From: PFL25 sp046260155
Lineage (GTDB): Bacteria > Chloroflexota > Anaerolineae > Anaerolineales > UBA4823
DNA length: 64,000 nucleotides
Direction of reading: 5' to 3'
NCBI GenBank assembly: GCA_046260155.1
Contig: JBJYXV010000048.1
Span: 1 to 64,000 of the forward strand
In this document: piece after piece, positions 45,643 through 55,153 of the stretch
Numbering within the stretch: the stretch's first letter is position 1
Layout of the letters: every line of letters begins with the position of its first letter
The notes under the pieces: generated by a model
Database searches by the model: none
What the model saw: only the letters and a program-made list of their open reading frames with translations
What the model was told of the DNA's origin: nothing
Program-made: the position numbers and the translations under genes

Positions 45643-48360
45643 CTACAGGTTTGCGATGGTCCTCTGCAGGTATCGCCAGGTGCGGTGAGCTAACCCCCTC
45701 GCCCCTTCCGATCGAAGGATAAACCGTGCTCGAGCCCATTTCAACCGCCAGCCTCCCCCCGGTTTGAAGTCATTGCCTCTCGATTTTGTGCGATCCAGAC
45801 GATCTGCTGCGTAAGAGCCATTGAGACAATACTGCCTCAAAGGGTCCGCCACATGCTGCCAGTTGAAGGCTTCTCCAAACATCTCAAACTGTTGCGACCA
45901 GGATTCTTTCGACCGTTCAAGCATTGAGAGTAAAGCTTGCTCAACAGAGCGCACATCATTGGGTGGAACAACATAACCCAGCCCGAATTCACCAACCCAC
46001 TCACTCGTGATATCACCTTCAGTGCATAAGATGGGAAGCCGGGCCCAGATATAATCCAAGATGCGGGTGCGAATAGAATATCTTGTTTCGATATGGATTG
46101 GGTGCAGCGAAACTCCAATATCAGCCTCGCTCAATAAGGCTTCCCGGTCCTGATAGGATAACCATTCAATAAAAAGGATACTTCTATCCTTTTCGCCTAT
46201 TTCCTCTGCATATGATTGGGCCAGGTCAGCCATGCGGTGGACAGGGATATCCGGATTCGGGTGGCGGGTACCCAGGAATACGAGACGAGCATTGGGAAAT
46301 TTCGTAACTACTGTCGGCCAGGCTTTGATTACTGTAAGTGGGTCAAGCCAGTTCCAAATCCCACCACCCCACAAAATGATTTGTGAATCAACTGGCACTG
46401 ATGGATGAATGCCCCGCAACAGGTTGGCCATCTCAATGGGTCGATCTGGATAACCGATCCCAACCACATCAATCAATGAACGCAGCTGGGAGTCGGCTTG
46501 ATAATTCCTTGGATTTACCCTTCCATTTGCGGTTAATACTCCTAACCAAAAATCCCTTTGTCGTTCATTCCCACAAATAAAAAAATCACCAATCCGGGCT
46601 AACTGGTTGGTGAAGGCCACAGATTGCTGATTAAGGCTCTCCTGTGATTTTAACGGTTCATCTAAGTAGTAATGCAGATTTTCTAAAACAAACGGGTCAT
46701 ACAGGTCGACCACAAGCCTGGCTTGGGATTTCCCTAAAAAAGGGAAACGGTTGATCAGATAGCTCGATACAAGGAGAATATCACTCACGTCTGCCAATTT
46801 TTGCAGCTTGCCTGGTTGGTTTTCAAAATAGACATTAAACTTAATCCCGGGAACATTAATCCCTGGTTCGTTTGGTACTGCAATGGTAACATCGACCGCA
46901 CTGCTCAGTGCGCGTCCGAGCTCCAAGTATCGCATGCCGGGGCCAGCTATCTTTTCGTCGATCACATCGTGGCTTACGATCAGCAGTTTGGGTCGAGAAT
47001 TACCTGCCGCAAATTCCCTCATTGGGCGTGTTTTCCCTGCCATCATTGCAGGAAGATAATAATTCCTGACCAGGTCCCAGGTCAATTCAGGCAATCCATG
47101 CCAGATAATTGTCTCGGGCATCCCTCGCTGGGGTGCAAAAATCGATTTATCCTTAACAACCTGGTTTCCAATTAGCTCTTTCCTTGCAGTGCGAATTTCT
47201 GGTAAATCCTTGAAAAATTTTCGGTAACCTCTCAATATTGACTGAACCAGATCGATCTTTAATGTCAACAGGTAACGAATAAGATTAAACAGATCCACTG
47301 CAAGATATGATATTAAGTATTCTCCCAGGTATCCATCAAGCAATTTGGTTGTAAAACGCAGTCTCCCGTACACTACATTCTCTAATTTCTTTGCATTCAA
47401 GGTATTTCTTTCCCCGGCAGGCATACGTCCACCAAAACCATGCAGGACCGTTGCTTTCGGTGCTGCCCGGATGGTGAACCCTTGTTTTCTCGCCCTGTAG
47501 GACCATTCGCTGTCTTCATAGTACATGGGAAATTGATCATCTGCCGGCCCCACTTTCTCCCATGCCAACCTGGGTATCAGTGCCGCCGCGAAGCAAGCAG
47601 ATGGGAGTAAACCCCAGTCATCCAACTGGCCCAAATCAAGGTGACCCAATCCATTATCCATCCCCCAGGAGAAAGGCGCCACCCGATTGCCAATACCGTT
47701 GATGAAACCAGGTGCCCAGAGAAATTTTAATTTTGCCGCTACAGCCCCGCACCGGGCATTCTCCTCAGCTTTAGCGACCATTTCAGCCACAACACCGAAA
47801 TCTAAAATCGTGTCTGGATTTAACAGCAGTATGAAATCCCCCTCGGATGCTTCTACTCCAATGTTGATCGCTTTTGCGAATGAGGTAGATTCGTTTATAC
47901 GTAGATATTTCGCTTCAGGAAAATTCGACGAAATCCACTCCTGTGCACCATCATTGGAAGCATTATCTACCAGAACCAGCTCAATAGACATATATGTCTG
48001 CCTGGAAATGGATTCGAGGCAATCTGGCAGCCAATCTCGACTATTATGAAGGACAACTATGATTGAGACCAAGGGACCCGCAGCATTCTCCAGAAATTTC
48101 TCTTCCGGTTCGGTTTTTATTTCGCGCAGCAATAAACCAGCTTCTGCCATGCAGGCAAGACCAGCCTGAATCTCCCCAGCAGGGTATGAACCCGGGTTGA
48201 ATTCTGCAAGGATGGTCTCAAATTTCTTCCCATCAGCATAATTCCAAAGTGCAAGTATCCGCCGATCAACAGCGATCTTGCCACCCTGCCTGGTGGTTAA
48301 GACCGGGCGATCATCGATGCGAATTGCTTCTACCCCATCGGGATGGTGATACAAAATCAT
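45643..48360 (-). CDS. PqqD-like domain fused to GT2 and GT4-type glycosyltransferase
   Basis: 905 residues. Residues 1-85 look like a PqqD/RRE winged-helix domain: RPVLTTRQGGKIAVDRRILALW, then DGKKFETILAEF, then a helix ending in AEAGLLLRE. Residues 97-330 form a GT2 domain (VSIIVVLHNSRDWLPDCL, LVDNASNDGAQEWI, LLLNPDTILDFG, YYEDSEWSYRARKQGF). From about 455 a GT-B module follows (LLIVSHDVIDEKIAGPGMRYLE, ILWGGGIWNWLDPLTVIKAW, SLHPIHIETRYSIRTRILDY), typical of group 1 transferases. The transferase modules are clear; the N-terminal domain is a resemblance. Confidence 0.85.
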   Translation of the reverse strand: MILYHHPDGVEAIRIDDRPVLTTRQGGKIAVDRRILALWNYADGKKFETILAEFNPGSYPAGEIQAGLACMAEAGLLLREIKTEPEEKFLENAAGPLVSIIVVLHNSRDWLPDCLESISRQTYMSIELVLVDNASNDGAQEWISSNFPEAKYLRINESTSFAKAINIGVEASEGDFILLLNPDTILDFGVVAEMVAKAEENARCGAVAAKLKFLWAPGFINGIGNRVAPFSWGMDNGLGHLDLGQLDDWGLLPSACFAAALIPRLAWEKVGPADDQFPMYYEDSEWSYRARKQGFTIRAAPKATVLHGFGGRMPAGERNTLNAKKLENVVYGRLRFTTKLLDGYLGEYLISYLAVDLFNLIRYLLTLKIDLVQSILRGYRKFFKDLPEIRTARKELIGNQVVKDKSIFAPQRGMPETIIWHGLPELTWDLVRNYYLPAMMAGKTRPMREFAAGNSRPKLLIVSHDVIDEKIAGPGMRYLELGRALSSAVDVTIAVPNEPGINVPGIKFNVYFENQPGKLQKLADVSDILLVSSYLINRFPFLGKSQARLVVDLYDPFVLENLHYYLDEPLKSQESLNQQSVAFTNQLARIGDFFICGNERQRDFWLGVLTANGRVNPRNYQADSQLRSLIDVVGIGYPDRPIEMANLLRGIHPSVPVDSQIILWGGGIWNWLDPLTVIKAWPTVVTKFPNARLVFLGTRHPNPDIPVHRMADLAQSYAEEIGEKDRSILFIEWLSYQDREALLSEADIGVSLHPIHIETRYSIRTRILDYIWARLPILCTEGDITSEWVGEFGLGYVVPPNDVRSVEQALLSMLERSKESWSQQFEMFGEAFNWQHVADPLRQYCLNGSYAADRLDRTKSRGNDFKPGGGWRLKWARARFILRSEGARGLAHRTWRYLQRTIANL

Positions 48361-48411
48361 GGATAGATCTGGCAGTGACTTTTACCTTGGGATTCCAAAA
48401 TCCAGTATAGA

Positions 48412-49671
48412 TTACCTCTTGGGGATGAACTTCAACCGCAGGTTCTGGATTTTCTTGAGATATCTCCAGCTGCGGCTGTCGAGAATCTCTTTTAGCTGGT
48501 TATCGACCGAGTAGAGGCGATCTTCCAGGTCAGACTGGTACTCTTCTGAATGGGAGATAATGCTCTTCAAATTTTCTTTACTTTGACCATTCCCCAGCAG
48601 CTTTCTTTCTTCCTCTAATGCTGCCTGGTATATATCCATGAATTGATAATAATTCGAAGATAACAACCATTCTTGTTGCACCATTTGTTGAGCGGCAGAT
48701 GCAATTTGTATTCGTAGTGAAGGGTTATCGATCAAAGTTGACAGGTATGTCTCCCAATCATCAAGGTTATCAGCGAGAAAACCGTTTTTTCCTTGCACAA
48801 CCATTCTTTCATAAGGTGGTAAGTTGCTGTAGACTCCCGCTGCACCCAGAACGCTGTACTCCAGGAATTTCAAACCGCTCTTTGCCCGGTTAAAAGCATT
48901 GTCGATCAGGGGGGCGATTAGAATATCACAATCCTGTTCCGAAAAAAAACTGGCAAATTGTGCGTAATCCTCTTGATTAATCGGATTCCACTGAGTTGTA
49001 GGGAGACTCAACAGTTCTTCAGGTGGTTGTGTGCCCCAAAATTTATAAATAACCTGATCAGAGAATTTGTCGTTCACATTCAGCAGTGACCGTTTAATAT
49101 ACTCTAAATCAGCCCGGTGGGTCTGCCCGCCCATAAATCCAATCGAAACTTTGGAATTTTTCTCATCCCGGTTTTCCGGTGGCCTGATCACCCACAAGTG
49201 ATCGTTCAGGTAATTATCGATCAGCTTTACATTTGGGTTTAGCTCTGACAAATAAGCGACTAAATTCGATGAACTGGCAGTGACGAGGTCCGCATCAATA
49301 ATTGCGTATAACATGGTCAATATTTCACCCGCATAATCACCACGGTGGCTGTGTCCGTGAGGGATCTCTACTAATAAATCATCCAGATCATAAATAACTG
49401 GTTTTCCTTTTTCCCGCGCGAGCGAAATAATATGCTTGTAATCCCGCCAAAATCTTGGGAAATCACGCTGAATCACCACTAGGTCGGCTTCTGCAACCGC
49501 CTCTTTGGATACCTGTGGTCCCTGGTTGCCTTGAATCACCCGCATACCTGCCATACCTGCGGGTCCTGTAATCCGCAGTACAACCACTGCACTCTCCCAG
49601 GGAGCAGCGGTAAAGACGGCAATTGCACTAGGATCTAATTGCGTGTTCTGTGGTTTAGTTGATGATGTCAC
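48412..49671 (-). CDS. Glycosyltransferase, GT-B (GT4-like)
   Basis: 419 residues from a GTG. The Rossmann half has VVIQRDFPRFWRDY and PVIYDLDDLLVEIP, and the donor half IGFMGGQTHRADLEY, CDILIAPLIDNAFNRAKSGLKFLEY and YSNLPPYERMVVQGKNGFLA. The pattern is that of GT-B transferases from O-antigen loci. Residues near 370-410 form a coiled coil ending in a very basic tail (LRLKFIPKR), suggesting peripheral membrane binding. Probably adds one sugar to the lipid-linked chain. Confidence 0.8.
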   Translation of the reverse strand: MTSSTKPQNTQLDPSAIAVFTAAPWESAVVVLRITGPAGMAGMRVIQGNQGPQVSKEAVAEADLVVIQRDFPRFWRDYKHIISLAREKGKPVIYDLDDLLVEIPHGHSHRGDYAGEILTMLYAIIDADLVTASSSNLVAYLSELNPNVKLIDNYLNDHLWVIRPPENRDEKNSKVSIGFMGGQTHRADLEYIKRSLLNVNDKFSDQVIYKFWGTQPPEELLSLPTTQWNPINQEDYAQFASFFSEQDCDILIAPLIDNAFNRAKSGLKFLEYSVLGAAGVYSNLPPYERMVVQGKNGFLADNLDDWETYLSTLIDNPSLRIQIASAAQQMVQQEWLLSSNYYQFMDIYQAALEEERKLLGNGQSKENLKSIISHSEEYQSDLEDRLYSVDNQLKEILDSRSWRYLKKIQNLRLKFIPKR

Positions 49672-49760
49672 AAGAATTATTCTTGGAAAAATATGATCGG
49701 GGATTTTTACTATCCCTGCCTGTAACCATCCCCCTGACTAAAGAATCCCGGTTCGGAAAG

Positions 49761-50645
49761 TTATATCGACGCCATCGCCAATTCCAACGCATCCTGCCAG
49801 CTCGGCAACCGTATTGAGAAAGTATCCACAAACTTCTCACAATCGAGTGCTGAGAACAAGGGCCGTTTCGCAGGTGTTGGGTATTCGCTTGTTTTTGCAG
49901 GTTCAAGTTGGAAGGTAATCTGCTCTTCACGCTTTGGATCATAATCCAGGATCAGTTTTGCCCAATCCAGGCGGCTGGTGAAACCATCGCCTGCCAGATG
50001 GTACACCCCACGCCTTTCATTTATCCATCCTGCTGGATCCTTCCCAGCCTTTGCAAGAAGAAGGGATGTTGCGCCAGCCAGGGTTCGGCACCAGGTTGGG
50101 TTGCTGACCTGATCGTCAACGATACGCAGCTCAGCCTGAGCTCGTGCCCAGCTGAGTACTTTTGTAACAAAGCTATCCCGCCGTAAGCTGTAAACCCAGC
50201 TGGTTCTGAAAATGAGGTAAGCTGTATCTACCTCCTGGATCGCCTCTTCTCCACCCAATTTGCTTGAGCCGTAGGTACTTAGTGGATTTGGCTGATCGCT
50301 TTCAAGGTAGGGACTTCCCTTTGAACCATCGAAAACATAATCCGTTGAATAATGGATCAGAGCTGCCTGGGATTCTTTTGCCATTTCTGCCAATGTTCCA
50401 GGCGCGATGGCGTTTATTGCTTCAGCCACTTCAGGCTCACTTTCCGCCTGGTCAACAGCGGTATATGCCGTCGCATTGACGATGATCTGCGGGCGTACCC
50501 TGTCGATTGTTGAAATTACGCTATCCAGCTCAAGTAAGTTGATTTCAGGGTAATCGACTGCTACAATGCTGCCGAGCGGAGCCAGAGAGCGGTGCAGCTC
50601 CCACCCTAATTGTCCATATTTACCTAATAAGAGTATTCGAATCAT
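49761..50645 (-). CDS. rfbD: dTDP-4-dehydrorhamnose reductase
   Basis: 294 residues. Final step to dTDP-L-rhamnose. Rossmann motif LLLGKYGQLGWELHRSL, the sequence IVNATAYTAVDQAESEPEVA, catalytic STDYVFDGSKG and the Tyr/Lys pair in LSTYGSSKLGGE. All four rhamnose genes are consecutive in the order C-B-A-D. Confidence 0.96.
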   Translation of the reverse strand: MIRILLLGKYGQLGWELHRSLAPLGSIVAVDYPEINLLELDSVISTIDRVRPQIIVNATAYTAVDQAESEPEVAEAINAIAPGTLAEMAKESQAALIHYSTDYVFDGSKGSPYLESDQPNPLSTYGSSKLGGEEAIQEVDTAYLIFRTSWVYSLRRDSFVTKVLSWARAQAELRIVDDQVSNPTWCRTLAGATSLLLAKAGKDPAGWINERRGVYHLAGDGFTSRLDWAKLILDYDPKREEQITFQLEPAKTSEYPTPAKRPLFSALDCEKFVDTFSIRLPSWQDALELAMASI

Positions 50646-50663
50646 GGAATTTTAGATTTATGG

Positions 50664-51548
50664 TCAGCGCGAGTGAAAGGGGATTTCCTCATCCACCAAC
50701 CGTAGAAGGTAATCTCCATAACGATTGTTGATCCGCCTCGCTTGGGCGATCAAGGTTTGTTGATCAATAAATCCCAGCCGGTAAGCGATCTCTTCGGGGC
50801 ATGAAATCATCATCCCCTGGCGTTCCTCCAGCGTTTGCACAAATTGCGCTGCCTGAAGCAGCGAGTCATGGGTGCCAGCATCCAACCAGGCAACCCCGCG
50901 ACCAAGCACCTCTACATTCAATTCCCTTTTTTCCAGGTAGATGCAGTTCAGGTCTGTAATTTCCAATTCGCCTCGTGCCGAAGGAACCAGTGATTCAGCG
51001 TACTCAACAACCCGCCCATCGTAAAAATAGATCCCCGGTACCGCGTAATGGGAGCGTGGATTTTGAGGTTTCTCTTCAATGCTGAGGGCTTTTCCATCCT
51101 GATCAAATTCAACCACGCCATATCTTTCCGGGTCACGCACCGGATAGGCAAAGATTAACGCTCCTTCCATTAACTCAGCTGCGCGGCGGAGACTATCTGG
51201 CATGCCGTGTCCGAAGAAAATATTATCACCCAGGATCAAGCACACTCCTTCTCCATCAATAAATTCTTTGCCCAACAGGAACGCATCTGCAAGCCCTCTT
51301 GGTTCATCCTGTTGGAGGTAGGAGAAATGCAAACCCCATTGATCGCCTTTCCCGAGTAAATCCTGGAACGCTGGCAAAGCTTCTGGAGTGCTGATCACCA
51401 GGATTTCACGAATTCCTGCCAACATCAACATCGATAACGGATAATACACCATCGGCTTATCGTAAACCGGCAGCAGCTGTTTGCTGGTGCTGATGGTAAG
51501 CGGGTAGAGACGAGTTCCTTTTCCACCTGCAAGAATGATCCCTTTCAT
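50664..51548 (-). CDS. rfbA: Glucose-1-phosphate thymidylyltransferase
   Basis: 294 residues. Makes dTDP-glucose from dTTP and glucose-1-P. Signature GIILAGGKGTRLYPLT, metal and sugar sites LGDNIFFGHGM and VEFDQDGKALSIEEKP, and AWLDAGTHDSLL. RBS GGAGGG upstream of the ATG, which overlaps the rfbB stop (ATGA), so the two are coupled. Confidence 0.97.
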   Translation of the reverse strand: MKGIILAGGKGTRLYPLTISTSKQLLPVYDKPMVYYPLSMLMLAGIREILVISTPEALPAFQDLLGKGDQWGLHFSYLQQDEPRGLADAFLLGKEFIDGEGVCLILGDNIFFGHGMPDSLRRAAELMEGALIFAYPVRDPERYGVVEFDQDGKALSIEEKPQNPRSHYAVPGIYFYDGRVVEYAESLVPSARGELEITDLNCIYLEKRELNVEVLGRGVAWLDAGTHDSLLQAAQFVQTLEERQGMMISCPEEIAYRLGFIDQQTLIAQARRINNRYGDYLLRLVDEEIPFHSR

Positions 51549-52630
51549 TTTTTCCCTCCTCTGGAACGGTAATTTTTATCCAGCCAATCCTGGTAATCCC
51601 CTTGCTTCCCGATTGCTGCTACCCAATCCTGGTGATCGAGGTACCATTCCACAGTTTTTAACAGCCCCTCAGAAAGAGACAAGCTGGGAGACCAACCTAG
51701 TTCTTGGTTGATTTTCGTGATATTCATGGCATAGCGCCGATCATGTCCAGGTCTGTCGACCACATATTCAATTAATGATTCATGGGGTGAATATTTGGAC
51801 TCGGGAGAACACTCATCCAGGATTTCGCAGAGTGTCTGAACGACAACCAGGTTAGTTGGTTGGGTATTACCGCCCACGACATACGTTTCACCTGGTTTTC
51901 CCATCTCGATCACGTCGCGGATTGCCTGGCAGTGATCTTCAACATACAACCAATCGCGGATTTGCTTGCCATCACCATAGATTGGGAGTGGTAAACCATT
52001 CAACGCGTTTGAAATCATCAAGGGGATCAACTTTTCCGGGAACTGGTAGGGGCCATAATTATTGGAACAATTCGTGATGCTGAAAGGTAAGCCATAGGTA
52101 TGCCCATAGGATCGGACAAGATGATCACTGGCTGCTTTTGAGGCTGCATAGGGTGAATTCGGCGCATAGCAAGTCGACTCTGAAAATGGCGGATCATCAA
52201 TTTCTAATGAGCCGAAGACCTCATCTGTAGATATGTGGTGAAACCTGACCTGATCAACCGGAAGTGAATGTTCGTCCAGCCAGACCAGCCTGGCAGCTTC
52301 TAATAGGGAGAAAGTCCCCACGATATTTGTTTCCACGAACTGTGCGGGTCCGTGTATCGACCGGTCGACATGGGTTTCAGCTGCAAAATGGACGATGGTA
52401 TCCACCTGGTGATCCCGCAGTAATTGTTCAATTAAGGGGCGATCATTTATGGAACCATGCACAAACTGGTGACGACCTGCCCCTGGTATATCGCGCAAGT
52501 TTTCCAAGGAGCCTGCATAAGTAAGGGCATCCAGGTTGATAATTTGGATATCTGGTTCCCGTTCAAGCATGAATCTGACGAAATTAGAACCAATGAATCC
52601 TGCCCCACCCGTGACTAAGACATTATGCAT
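51545..52630 (-). CDS. rfbB: dTDP-glucose 4,6-dehydratase
   Basis: 361 residues. Converts dTDP-glucose to the 4-keto-6-deoxy intermediate with tightly bound NAD. Motifs: VLVTGGAGFIGSNFVRFML, HFAAETHVDRSI, the TDE catalytic site in ISTDEVFGSL, and the YxxxK in SPYAASKAASDHLVRSY. Full length. Confidence 0.97.
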   Translation of the reverse strand: MHNVLVTGGAGFIGSNFVRFMLEREPDIQIINLDALTYAGSLENLRDIPGAGRHQFVHGSINDRPLIEQLLRDHQVDTIVHFAAETHVDRSIHGPAQFVETNIVGTFSLLEAARLVWLDEHSLPVDQVRFHHISTDEVFGSLEIDDPPFSESTCYAPNSPYAASKAASDHLVRSYGHTYGLPFSITNCSNNYGPYQFPEKLIPLMISNALNGLPLPIYGDGKQIRDWLYVEDHCQAIRDVIEMGKPGETYVVGGNTQPTNLVVVQTLCEILDECSPESKYSPHESLIEYVVDRPGHDRRYAMNITKINQELGWSPSLSLSEGLLKTVEWYLDHQDWVAAIGKQGDYQDWLDKNYRSRGGKK

Positions 52631-52664
52631 CTACACCTCAAAAAATATTTCTGTCATCATCGCA

Positions 52665-53213
52665 TCACTCAAAGGTTTCAGCAATTTGCAGGGGCTTGCC
52701 ATAAGAATCTTTCTCAGAGATTTGGGTTTCCATTCCACCGATTAATGGCCAATCGATCCCAATTTCAGGATCATTCCACAGTAATGTGCGGTCCCACTCA
52801 GGCGCATAATAATCCGTCACTTTGTAAATCACATTCGCCCAATCACTCAGAACATAAAAACCATGCGCAAATCCAGGTGGAATCCACAATTGTCTCTTGT
52901 TTTCAGAGGACAACCTTTCCCCCACCCAATTTCCATAAGTGGGCGAAGAACGCCTCAGATCTACCGCGACATCAAATATCTCCCCTGAAACAACCTGGAC
53001 CAATTTCCCTTGTGACCGTTGAATTTGATAATGCAAGCCGCGCAGTGTCCCCTTCACCGAACCAGAGTGGTTATCTTGGACGAAATTAGCTTGAATTCCA
53101 GCTGCTGAGAATTCAGCCTGCCGGTAGGTTTCCATAAAAAAACCACGCTCATCACCGAACACAACCGGGTAAATTAAAATCACTTCGGGTATGCGAGTCG
53201 GAATAAAATCCAT
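52665..53213 (-). CDS. rfbC: dTDP-4-dehydrorhamnose 3,5-epimerase
   Basis: 182 residues from the ATG at 53213, where family homology begins (MDFIPTRIPEVILIYPVVFG). A frame to 53249 adds 12 residues and is less likely. Cupin fold with GDERGFFMETYR, catalytic His in VKGTLRGLHYQ and active-site LWIPPGFAHGFYVLS. First of the rfbC-B-A-D run. Confidence 0.96.
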   Translation of the reverse strand: MDFIPTRIPEVILIYPVVFGDERGFFMETYRQAEFSAAGIQANFVQDNHSGSVKGTLRGLHYQIQRSQGKLVQVVSGEIFDVAVDLRRSSPTYGNWVGERLSSENKRQLWIPPGFAHGFYVLSDWANVIYKVTDYYAPEWDRTLLWNDPEIGIDWPLIGGMETQISEKDSYGKPLQIAETFE

Positions 53214-53400
53214 TCTACTCAGCTTGAGTACCTGCAAACGACCAGACAATTATTAATTAACATGAAGTTGCAGCTCACACCATTGATTTCTGCCAATCCG
53301 TCCATTGGTCAGTCACTATCTTATCAATAAAATCAGGGCAAGATAGGGAGTAAAACTAATAGTTTTGGAAGGAACGAAAATACCAGTTTATCAACCCCAT

Positions 53401-54192
53401 TTATTGATTCTCCGGGACATTTTCTGGAGTCTGATCTTCTTGATAAGCTGGAACCACTTGATCGGTGTTTCCGACCATCCTGATCTGTCCATGGTCAAGC
53501 CATACAGCCCGCCTGCACATTTCAAGGATGGTTTCCATGTTATGTGAAACCAGGATTATCGTCGCCCCATGGTCCCGGAACTCTTCCATTTTAGCCAAAC
53601 TTTTTCGTTGGAATGCTTCATCCCCAACCGATAGCACCTCATCCAGAATTAAAATATCAGGATCAATATCCGTGGCCACTGCAAAACCAAGCCTGGCGGC
53701 CATTCCTGAAGAATAATTGCGAACCGGTACATCGATGAATTCCCATAATTCAGCGAAATCCACGATCCGATCATACTTCTCCTGCATCTCATCATTGGTG
53801 AACCCAAGGAGCGCACCATTGAGAAAGATATTCTCCCTGCCAGTCAAATCGGGATGAAAACCTGCACCGAATTCGAGCAGTGGTGCAACAACCCCTTTCA
53901 CCCAGACTCTCCCCCTGGTTGGACGCATCACTCGTGCGATCAGCTTTAACATCGTGCTTTTTCCCGCCCCATTTGGGCCGATTAAACCGATCGTTTCACC
54001 CTTAAATATCTGCAGGTCAACCTTTCGAAGCGCCCAAAAATCTCCCAGGGCAATTTTGCCCTGGAAACGTCGGATCAGGTATTCCTTGAATGTTGCTACG
54101 CGCTCCGATGCTATCCGGTATCTTACGCCAACATTCTCTAAACGGACTACCGGCTCCTCATTATATGGTCCTGAAGGGAATGTAGAATTCAT
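53401..54192 (-). CDS. Polysaccharide ABC exporter ATP-binding protein (Wzt/TagH-like)
   Basis: 263 residues from the ATG at 54192. Walker A GPNGAGKSTMLKLI, signature YSSGMAARLGFAVATD, Walker B DILILDEVLSVGDEAF and the His switch VSHNME are all present. It begins with VVRLENVGVRYRI and the TFKEYLIRRF insert of the polysaccharide/teichoic-acid export type. It stops soon after the NBD, so it lacks the carbohydrate-binding domain of many Wzt proteins. An earlier in-frame ATG at 54219 would overlap the permease stop. Confidence 0.92.
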   Translation of the reverse strand: MNSTFPSGPYNEEPVVRLENVGVRYRIASERVATFKEYLIRRFQGKIALGDFWALRKVDLQIFKGETIGLIGPNGAGKSTMLKLIARVMRPTRGRVWVKGVVAPLLEFGAGFHPDLTGRENIFLNGALLGFTNDEMQEKYDRIVDFAELWEFIDVPVRNYSSGMAARLGFAVATDIDPDILILDEVLSVGDEAFQRKSLAKMEEFRDHGATIILVSHNMETILEMCRRAVWLDHGQIRMVGNTDQVVPAYQEDQTPENVPENQ

Positions 54193-54196
54193 GCTC

Positions 54197-55030
54197 TCAG
54201 ACCCGGTAGGCAAACTCATCTGATTTTGAAGTAAAGAACATCCAACCAGCAAACAAAGTGAAGGTCGCAATTCCAGCAGAGATCAACAGCAGGTCGATGC
54301 CAGGGACTTGGCCGTAATAGATTGGCATACGGAACAGTTCGATCAGGTAGAACATCGGATTCAGGAGTACGATCCAGTACCGGAAAGCCTCCGGTAATAT
54401 CTCCGGTGAATAAATGACCGGGCTCAGGTACATCCAGGCCGTTAACAAGATTTGATACATCTCAGCAATATCAGCATAATAGATTGCCATGGTGGAAACT
54501 ATCAACCCCACCCCCAACGCGAACATCGCCAAGAACAGGATGGGAATCGGGAGTAAAACGATCGTCCACCGGATTGGAACCCGGATGATCAGCATCACCA
54601 GCACCAGCGGGATCAGCGAGAGCAATAAATTAATTAACCCGGTTCCGGTCGCGGAGATAGCAAAAGACGTCCTGGGAATATAGATCTTTTTTAATAGACT
54701 TCCCCCCCATACCAGGTGAAGTGTTGCTGCATTTGTAGATTGGGCAAAGAAATTCCAGGCGATCAACCCGCTCAGAACGTAGGCAGCGTACCCCTTCTGC
54801 GACCCCCCAAAAGCCTGCGAAAACACGATGGTCAGGATGAGCATCGTACCCAAAGGATTCAGCATTGTCCAGGCGACTCCCAGTGCAGACCGTTTATATC
54901 GAGTCAATATATCGCGCCGCACCAACTGGACGATTAAATATCGATAATCAATCACCGCCCGCATCTCTTCGATAGCGGGAGATCCCTGCCTGGCTGAGTC
55001 ATAAATTGGAATCGCTTTAGCTTTTTCCAT
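54197..55030 (-). CDS. Polysaccharide ABC exporter permease (Wzm/TagG-like)
   Basis: 277 residues from the ATG at 55030; a TTG at 55045 is an alternative. Six transmembrane helices of the ABC-2 type. Conserved RRDILTRYKRSALGVAWTML near residue 35-55, then LNPLGTMLI, and AWMYLSPVIYSPEILPEAF near residue 185. It pairs with the ATPase just downstream to carry an undecaprenyl-linked glycan across the membrane. Confidence 0.94.
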   Translation of the reverse strand: MEKAKAIPIYDSARQGSPAIEEMRAVIDYRYLIVQLVRRDILTRYKRSALGVAWTMLNPLGTMLILTIVFSQAFGGSQKGYAAYVLSGLIAWNFFAQSTNAATLHLVWGGSLLKKIYIPRTSFAISATGTGLINLLLSLIPLVLVMLIIRVPIRWTIVLLPIPILFLAMFALGVGLIVSTMAIYYADIAEMYQILLTAWMYLSPVIYSPEILPEAFRYWIVLLNPMFYLIELFRMPIYYGQVPGIDLLLISAGIATFTLFAGWMFFTSKSDEFAYRV

Positions 55031-55153
55031 AAACGTATCTTTCAACTAAAAATTAATGCAAGAAAAATATGCCTGATTGAACAGAAATTTTCGAATGTGC
55101 ATTCTCTCACAACTGTGCATACCGGTCAAGGAGTGGTTACTCTCTCACCAACA

